From Klebsiella oxytoca NBRC 105695 (lineage in GTDB: Bacteria; Pseudomonadota; Gammaproteobacteria; Enterobacterales; Enterobacteriaceae): DNA of 64,000 bases. A program made the position numbers and the translations under genes. The DNA lies in the NCBI RefSeq assembly GCF_001598695.1, contig NZ_BCZK01000005.1, forward strand, positions 327,018 through 391,017, in the 5' to 3' direction. The notes beneath the pieces are model-generated. The model did no database searches and had not been told where the DNA came from. It was given only the letters and a program-made list of their open reading frames with translations. Shown here piece after piece: positions 59,483 through 64,000 of the stretch. Numbering within the stretch: the stretch's first letter is position 1; every line of letters begins with the position of its first letter.

Positions 59483-60826
59483 ATGAAAACAGTACGACCG
59501 TTATGGGGACGGGGACAGATGATCTCTCCCCAACATTTTCAGCAGGAAACCGCGCAATCGGCCTGGCAGACAGAGTATGTCGCCCGGCTGGGGGCAATTC
59601 ATCCCTGGGGAGTGGCGCGGGCGGAGTTTAATACCGCGCTGCTGAAGCAGGGGAAACTGAAAGCCGACCACCTGTGCGTGCGTTTCGCCGACGGCACGCT
59701 CATTGATAGCGATAACGCCGATGCGTTGCCGCCGGTGATGAACCTGCCGGAAACAGAACATCACGAACTGACGGTGGTTCTGGCGCTGCCCCATGAGCAT
59801 GAGAACGGTGGCAACTGTCTGCAACCGGAGCAGAGAGCGGAGCGTCCCGTGCGCTGGCGTCTGGCCTGGCGGGAGGTGCGAAACCGCTATGGGGAGGACT
59901 GCCGCCAGATTGCGGTAATGCAGCCGGAGCTGACGCTGCGTGAGGCCGATAGCGACAACGCTGATTACCAGACCGTCGCCGCGATCCGTCTTACGCGCGA
60001 TAGCCAGGGACACTGGTCGCAGGACGAGTCTTTTCTGCCGCCGCTGCTGAACGTACAGGCCAGCCGTTGGTTGAGGGAACAAACCGAACAGTTGACGGGT
60101 CAGCTCCGTGCGCGCCTGCAGCGCCTGATGTCTATGCGTCGGGAAAGCAACGAGCGAATGGCCGACTTCGCGGTAGCGGACGTGTCGCTGTTCTGGCTGC
60201 TGAGTGCGCTCAACAGCGCTGAGCCGTTGCTCAGCCATTTTGTTCGTCATCCGCAGGTGCATCCGGAACGTCTGTATACAGCGTTGGCCGGTCTGGCAGG
60301 TAGCCTGCTGACTTTTTCTCTTGAACACACTACAGCCGATATTCCGGCCTATCGTCATGAGCAGTTAACGGCGGTCTTTCCTCCATTGTTTGACTTGCTG
60401 GGGGGACTGCTGGAAGCCAGTCTGCCATCGAGGGTGGTGTCGATTGACATGGTTCATGATGAACGACGCAAGCGCTGGCATGCCCGTCTGCACGATCCAC
60501 GACTGCGTGAAGAGGCGGATTTTTATCTCTCGGTACGATCGGCGCTGCCGGTAGCGCAGCTACTGGAGCAGTTTCCGCTTCAGTGCAAAGCGGGCAGCCC
60601 GGATGAAGTCGACCGGGTCGTTAACGGTTCGCAACCCGGCATCCCTCTGCGCGCGATGAGCCACGTTCCGGCGGCCATCCCGCTGCGCCTGGAGAACCAG
60701 TATTTCACCCTTGATATGGCCCATCCGGCGGCGCGAGCGATGCTGTTGGAAGGCAGTTGCGTCTTTTACGTCCCCGGTCTGCTGGGCGCCCCTGAACTCG
60801 AACTCTATGCGGTACTGCGCTCATGA
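59483..60826 (+). CDS. tssK: TssK, T6SS baseplate protein
   Basis: A 447-residue TssK protein, which links the type VI baseplate to the membrane complex. Family features are the N-terminal RPLWGRGQMISPQHFQQ, DYQTVAAIRL, and the shoulder/neck region with SRWLREQTEQLTGQLRARL. The C-terminal head domain has PLRAMSHVPAAIPLRLENQYF. AGGAGCAGGG precedes the ATG. It is the first recognisable gene of the T6SS fragment; tssL overlaps its end by four bases. Confidence 0.92.
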   Translation: MKTVRPLWGRGQMISPQHFQQETAQSAWQTEYVARLGAIHPWGVARAEFNTALLKQGKLKADHLCVRFADGTLIDSDNADALPPVMNLPETEHHELTVVLALPHEHENGGNCLQPEQRAERPVRWRLAWREVRNRYGEDCRQIAVMQPELTLREADSDNADYQTVAAIRLTRDSQGHWSQDESFLPPLLNVQASRWLREQTEQLTGQLRARLQRLMSMRRESNERMADFAVADVSLFWLLSALNSAEPLLSHFVRHPQVHPERLYTALAGLAGSLLTFSLEHTTADIPAYRHEQLTAVFPPLFDLLGGLLEASLPSRVVSIDMVHDERRKRWHARLHDPRLREEADFYLSVRSALPVAQLLEQFPLQCKAGSPDEVDRVVNGSQPGIPLRAMSHVPAAIPLRLENQYFTLDMAHPAARAMLLEGSCVFYVPGLLGAPELELYAVLRS

Positions 60827-61488
60827 AACAGGATACGAATATCGACGCCCTGATGGCTGACGCCTGGTTGACGGTGACGGAACTGCGGTGCGGGGCGAGA
60901 CTGGCCGACGGGGAGGGCGAACGCCTCTGGCGACATTGCGTAGAGCATATTGAAAAGGTCATGGCGGAACTGGAGACCGCGGGCCTCAGCGAGGCGAGCC
61001 GTCGGCATATTCTCTACGCCTGGTGTGCACTGCTGGATGAGACAGCTAAAGGACGTGAAGGTGAGGATGATGCCTGCATCGTCTGGTATGACCGTCCGCT
61101 GCAGGCGAAATACTTCGGTGCCCTGGACGCCGGCGATGCGCTGTATGAGCGGATGCGACAGGTTCTGCATGAGCCCGCGCCGGATGTGGCGGTACTGACC
61201 TGCTTCCATCGCGTGTTGATGCTGGGCTTTAAGGGATGTTATGCCCTGGATGAGCCGGTTCGCGACCAGCTTATCACCAGACTGGCGGAGCGCGTTTCGC
61301 CGTTTGAAACCGACCAGAGCCAGCCTGTACTGGCGGGTATATCCGGGCGTAGCGGCCTGGCGGACGGGTTGCGACGCTGGCCGGTTTGCCTCGGGCTGTC
61401 GCTGGTTGCGATCGCCGCGCTGTGGCTGGGGCTAAATCATTGGCTTGATTCCCTGATTACAACCCTGCTGCTCGGGGCGGAAAAATGA
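60823..61488 (+). CDS. tssL: TssL, T6SS inner-membrane protein (DotU/IcmH family)
   Basis: A 221-residue protein with a cytoplasmic helical DotU domain (about 1-180, including HILYAWCALLDETAKGREGED and DVAVLTCFHRVLMLGFKGCY) and one C-terminal membrane helix (about 187-210). TssL forms the T6SS membrane complex with TssM and TssJ. It has no peptidoglycan-binding domain; that function is carried by the OmpA-domain protein encoded next, overlapping by four bases. Confidence 0.92.
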   Translation: MKQDTNIDALMADAWLTVTELRCGARLADGEGERLWRHCVEHIEKVMAELETAGLSEASRRHILYAWCALLDETAKGREGEDDACIVWYDRPLQAKYFGALDAGDALYERMRQVLHEPAPDVAVLTCFHRVLMLGFKGCYALDEPVRDQLITRLAERVSPFETDQSQPVLAGISGRSGLADGLRRWPVCLGLSLVAIAALWLGLNHWLDSLITTLLLGAEK

Positions 61489-63191
61489 GCGTGAACCATT
61501 TGCGCCTGTTATGGCTCTGGGCCGGGATCCTTGCGGTACTGCTCTGTTTGCTGTTTCTGCCGCTGGCTACCGGCGGGCGGATTCTGGCTGTTGCGCTGAT
61601 CCTGACCGCAGTCATCGTTGCCCTGATTGTCGCCGGGCGCAAGGGGGAATGGGGACTTACAGAGGATGCCTGGCTGGATGACATTCCGGACGCGCCGTAC
61701 TGCCTGCCGGTGGTGCTGGTCTGCGGTGATATCGCCAGGTGGCCGGAGTGCGGGGTGGTTTTGCGTACGGCTCAGGGCTGCTGGTTAAATGTTCCTACCG
61801 CCGAACTGCAGCAGACGGTACGTACTCTTCTGCGTAAACGCCCGGATCTGATATCGCAGCTGGCGGTGATGGTCTGCGTTTGCCCGCAGTTGCACGGTGA
61901 TGAGGCGGCGCTGGCGGTCGGGCTTAATGAGCTGCGCTGGCAGCTGAACCAGGCGCGGAGCGACTGCCGCCGCTCGGTGCCTTTACTACTGAGCAGTCAC
62001 GTGGCAGGGGCGTCTGTTCCTCACTCGCTATGGCAGACAGCGCAGACCGGGGAAGCCATGCAGGTGTGGCAGGCGAATGACGCGCCTTGCTGCACCGGGA
62101 CCTGGCTGGCGCAAAAGAACGGAAGGGAGCGTCTGGCCACACAGGTGAGGATGAATGCGCTGGTTCGCCTGACGCACGAGACGGCGCTGGCTATGCTGAC
62201 GGCGCCCTCTGTTGATACGCCCCCGGTGATACCCGCTATGATGCTGTATCACATGACGCCGTCGGGGGCACCGGTTCTGCCTCAGAATCTGTGGCAGCGC
62301 TGGTTGTCTCATCATACCGCTCTGGGCTCACTACCTGGCTGGCAGCCTGATACCTCATCAGCGGATGTCCTGTTACCGGATTTTATTCTGCCACTGTTGC
62401 CATTGGGCGTCAGCGAGACGCCACGCGCCAGGATTTTACGCCGGGCGTTCTGTCTGTTCACCCTTGCCATTCTCATCGCACTGTGCGCCAGCGCGTGGAA
62501 CAACCGCCAGCTACTGCAGCGGGTGGGGTTCGATATTCAGCACTATGAGCAGATTGCGATGGTTGACTACGCCTCGAAAGCCCGCGCCCTGCAAATCCTG
62601 AGTGGGGATGCGGTTCAACTGGATCAGTGGGCGCGCCGCGGTGAGCCGCTGAACCTGAGTCTCGGTCTGTATCACGGGGCCTATTTACGCATACCGGTGT
62701 TGGCCGCGATTCGTTCCTGGGAACCCCCACCTCCGCCACAAAAACCAGCACAAAAAACCGTGCCGAAAACCATCCGCCTCGACAGCATGTCGCTGTTCGA
62801 TACCGGGAGGTGGGCGCTTAAGCCCGGATCGACAAAGCTGCTGGTGCACTCGTTGGTTGGCATCAAAGCAAAACCCGGCTGGCTGATTGTCGTTGCGGGC
62901 CATACCGACAGTACCGGTGAGGAAAAAGCCAACCAGATACTTTCGCTGAAGCGTGCCGAATCGGTGCGCGACTGGATGCGTGACACCGGAGATGTACCGG
63001 AGAGCTGTTTTGCGGTGCAGGGCTTCGGCGAGAACCGTCCTGTAGCCACCAATGAAACGGTTGAAGGGCGTGCGCTGAACCGCCGTGTCGAAATCAGTCT
63101 GGTACCGCAGGTGAATGCCTGCCAGCCACCGGGCATGCCTTCGGCCTTATCGCGGGAGAGCGGCGCGTCAATCAATGAAACGGAGAAGTAG
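61485..63191 (+). CDS. T6SS-associated OmpA-domain inner-membrane protein
   Basis: A 568-residue protein with two N-terminal membrane helices (about 5-48), a cytoplasmic stretch, and a third helix (about 315-335, LFTLAILIALCASAW). A periplasmic C-terminal OmpA/MotB domain follows (about 430-545), with VVAGHTDSTGEEKANQILSL and VQGFGENRPVATNETVEGRA. It probably anchors the T6SS membrane complex to peptidoglycan. Genes of this type follow tssL in Klebsiella T6SS clusters. It overlaps tssL by four bases, and a short hcp-like frame starts one base after its stop. Confidence 0.88.
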   Translation: MSVNHLRLLWLWAGILAVLLCLLFLPLATGGRILAVALILTAVIVALIVAGRKGEWGLTEDAWLDDIPDAPYCLPVVLVCGDIARWPECGVVLRTAQGCWLNVPTAELQQTVRTLLRKRPDLISQLAVMVCVCPQLHGDEAALAVGLNELRWQLNQARSDCRRSVPLLLSSHVAGASVPHSLWQTAQTGEAMQVWQANDAPCCTGTWLAQKNGRERLATQVRMNALVRLTHETALAMLTAPSVDTPPVIPAMMLYHMTPSGAPVLPQNLWQRWLSHHTALGSLPGWQPDTSSADVLLPDFILPLLPLGVSETPRARILRRAFCLFTLAILIALCASAWNNRQLLQRVGFDIQHYEQIAMVDYASKARALQILSGDAVQLDQWARRGEPLNLSLGLYHGAYLRIPVLAAIRSWEPPPPPQKPAQKTVPKTIRLDSMSLFDTGRWALKPGSTKLLVHSLVGIKAKPGWLIVVAGHTDSTGEEKANQILSLKRAESVRDWMRDTGDVPESCFAVQGFGENRPVATNETVEGRALNRRVEISLVPQVNACQPPGMPSALSRESGASINETEK

Positions 63192-63192
63192 C

Positions 63193-63282
63193 ATGGCAAC
63201 TCCGGTCTGCCTGTTGCTGAAGAGCAACGGCGGAGCGGATATCACAGACTCCCATTCGCCAAACGTAGGTGTCACTACTTGA
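63193..63282 (+). pseudogene. hcp (tssD) 5' stub
   Basis: A 29-codon frame starting one base after the OmpA-domain gene. Its first 20 residues, MATPVCLLLKSNGGADITDS, look like the beginning of Hcp (the usual pattern is MAxPVxLxLKxxGGADIxxS), the tube protein of the T6SS. The remaining 140 or so residues are absent and the frame ends at TGA 63280. The following 160 bases hold no recognisable gene. Confidence 0.6.
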
Positions 63283-63441
63283 GCCTGAAACGGGCAGGTT
63301 TTCCTGTCCGCAGTTATTTTGCTGAGCAGCCGCGGGGCAAGTGTTCAACAACGACAAAAATTGGTCTGCTGGCCTGATGCGCTTTGGTAAGTGAACAGCG
63401 ACGGGCGGTAGCGTACCTGAAATGATTGAAGAGAAACTCTC

Positions 63442-63681
63442 ATGGAAAATCCCGCCATTTTGTTACGTCGTCTTCACCCAAACTGCGCCCGCGCAACAGA
63501 AGGTCTCTTCTGCCTGCCGCCGAACGCCGGGATAAGCCTGCTCTGCCAGCAGATATTACCGGCGGTAAGCCAGCTGCGCTTAAGCCCTGTGGCTGCAGGA
63601 CAGTTGCCTCAGCGTCCTTCTCCGGGTCGGGACGATAAGAAAATGATTGCGATGACGTTTGAGAAAGAGGTGAGCGTATGA
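63442..63681 (+). pseudogene. clpV (tssH) collapsed to 79 codons
   Basis: The first 20 or so residues, MENPAILLRRLHPNCARATE, match the start of ClpV, the AAA+ ATPase that recycles the T6SS sheath. The rest (CQQILPAVSQLRLSPVA and a short end with MIAMTFEKEV) resembles the extreme C-terminus of ClpV-type proteins. An internal in-frame deletion of about 800 codons would explain it. Both ATPase modules are missing. Its stop overlaps the vgrG start (ATGA), suggesting that the small frame may persist because it keeps vgrG translated. Confidence 0.5.
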
Positions 63682-64000
63682 GTGATATCCCGGCACAGCA
63701 GTTCAGCCACAACCATCCTCTGTTAACGGTGCGCGGCTGCCGCGCCCTGCTGGACGTGCTGGCCTTTGAAGGCGATGAGGCCCTGAGCGAACCGTTCAGC
63801 TACCAGATTGAATTCACCAGCGCCGACAAAACCCTCACGCCGCAGCAGATGCTGATGCAGGATGCCGCCTTCACCCTGCTGGCCCCGGTTGACCAGGGCT
63901 TCGGGGTAAAAATCCGGCAGCCGGTACGCACGATTCAGGGCGTGGTGACGGCGTTTGAGCGCCTTTCCGCCTCCCGGGACGAAACGCATTATTCCCTGAC
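63678..64000 (+). CDS. vgrG: VgrG/TssI spike protein, N-terminal part
   Basis: The start of a VgrG protein runs off the end of the window after 107 codons. FSHNHPLLTVRGCRALLDVLAFEGDEALSEPFSY-type sequence and GVVTAFERL are typical of the gp27-like N-terminal domain. VgrG caps the Hcp tube and carries effectors. Toxin domains or effector genes, if any, would lie beyond 64000. Confidence 0.9.
   Translation, partial: MSDIPAQQFSHNHPLLTVRGCRALLDVLAFEGDEALSEPFSYQIEFTSADKTLTPQQMLMQDAAFTLLAPVDQGFGVKIRQPVRTIQGVVTAFERLSASRDETHYSL

Noticed and set aside
59501..60358. 285-codon open frame on the minus strand
   Set aside because: Antisense to tssK; no domain recognised and the forward protein has clear TssK features.

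Overview
The window is chromosomal DNA of a gamma-proteobacterium of the Enterobacteriaceae. Gene content and order (yciO, rluB, btuR, yciK, sohB, yciN, topA, cysB, acnA, ribA, pgpB, lapAB, pyrF, yciH, osmB, yciT, yciZ, rnb, yciW, fabI, sapFDC | sapBA, pspF-pspABCDE, ycjXF, tyrR, tpx, ycjG, mpaA, mppA) follow the 28-30 minute region of Escherichia coli. The accessory genes and the high GC of the core fit the Klebsiella/Raoultella/Enterobacter side of the family better than Escherichia. No alignment was run, so species is not assigned.

Layout. 1-6.8 kb: yciO and rluB, then a three-gene operon (GPH sugar symporter, cytoplasmic GH3 beta-glucosidase, AraC regulator) headed by a perfect CRP consensus site. 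6.8-28.7 kb: conserved housekeeping genes (cobalamin adenosylation, topoisomerase I, CysB, aconitase A, GTP cyclohydrolase II, PgpB, LapA/LapB envelope control, pyrimidine synthesis, RNase II, FabI). 28.1-39.4 kb: the sapABCDF ABC-transporter operon on the minus strand, split between sapB and sapC by a foreign element of about 5.4 kb. 39.8-45.3 kb: an AraC-type regulator with a large C-terminal extension, divergent from an M20 amidohydrolase and an MFS exporter. These sit where E. coli K-12 carries the puu putrescine genes. 45.3-58 kb: the psp phage-shock operon with its sigma-54 promoter, ycjXF, tyrR (with an upstream TyrR-box-like palindrome), an AbrB-type membrane protein, tpx, and the murein-peptide recycling genes ycjG, mpaA and mppA. 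58-64 kb: a low-GC gene-poor stretch, then a type VI secretion fragment (tssK, tssL, an OmpA-domain protein, short hcp-like and clpV-like stubs, and the start of vgrG).

The most unusual region is 31377-36838. A 16-bp direct repeat flanks it and contains both the sapB stop and the sapC start, so the element entered exactly at the sapB/sapC overlap and left both reading frames intact. It carries a broken P4-like integrase, a contact-dependent inhibition (CDI) graveyard (cdiB 5' stub fused to a CdiA toxin tail, an intact immunity gene, a degraded CdiA pretoxin/toxin module, a second intact immunity gene), two IS256-type transposase remnants inside a 337-bp direct repeat, and a truncated SRAP-domain gene. 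The immunity genes look intact while every toxin or transporter part is damaged. The element separates sapCDF from the sapA-side promoter.

No tRNA, rRNA or CRISPR array was recognised. Assignments rest on reading the translated sequence against remembered family features. Statements about expression or function of the accessory modules are inference.
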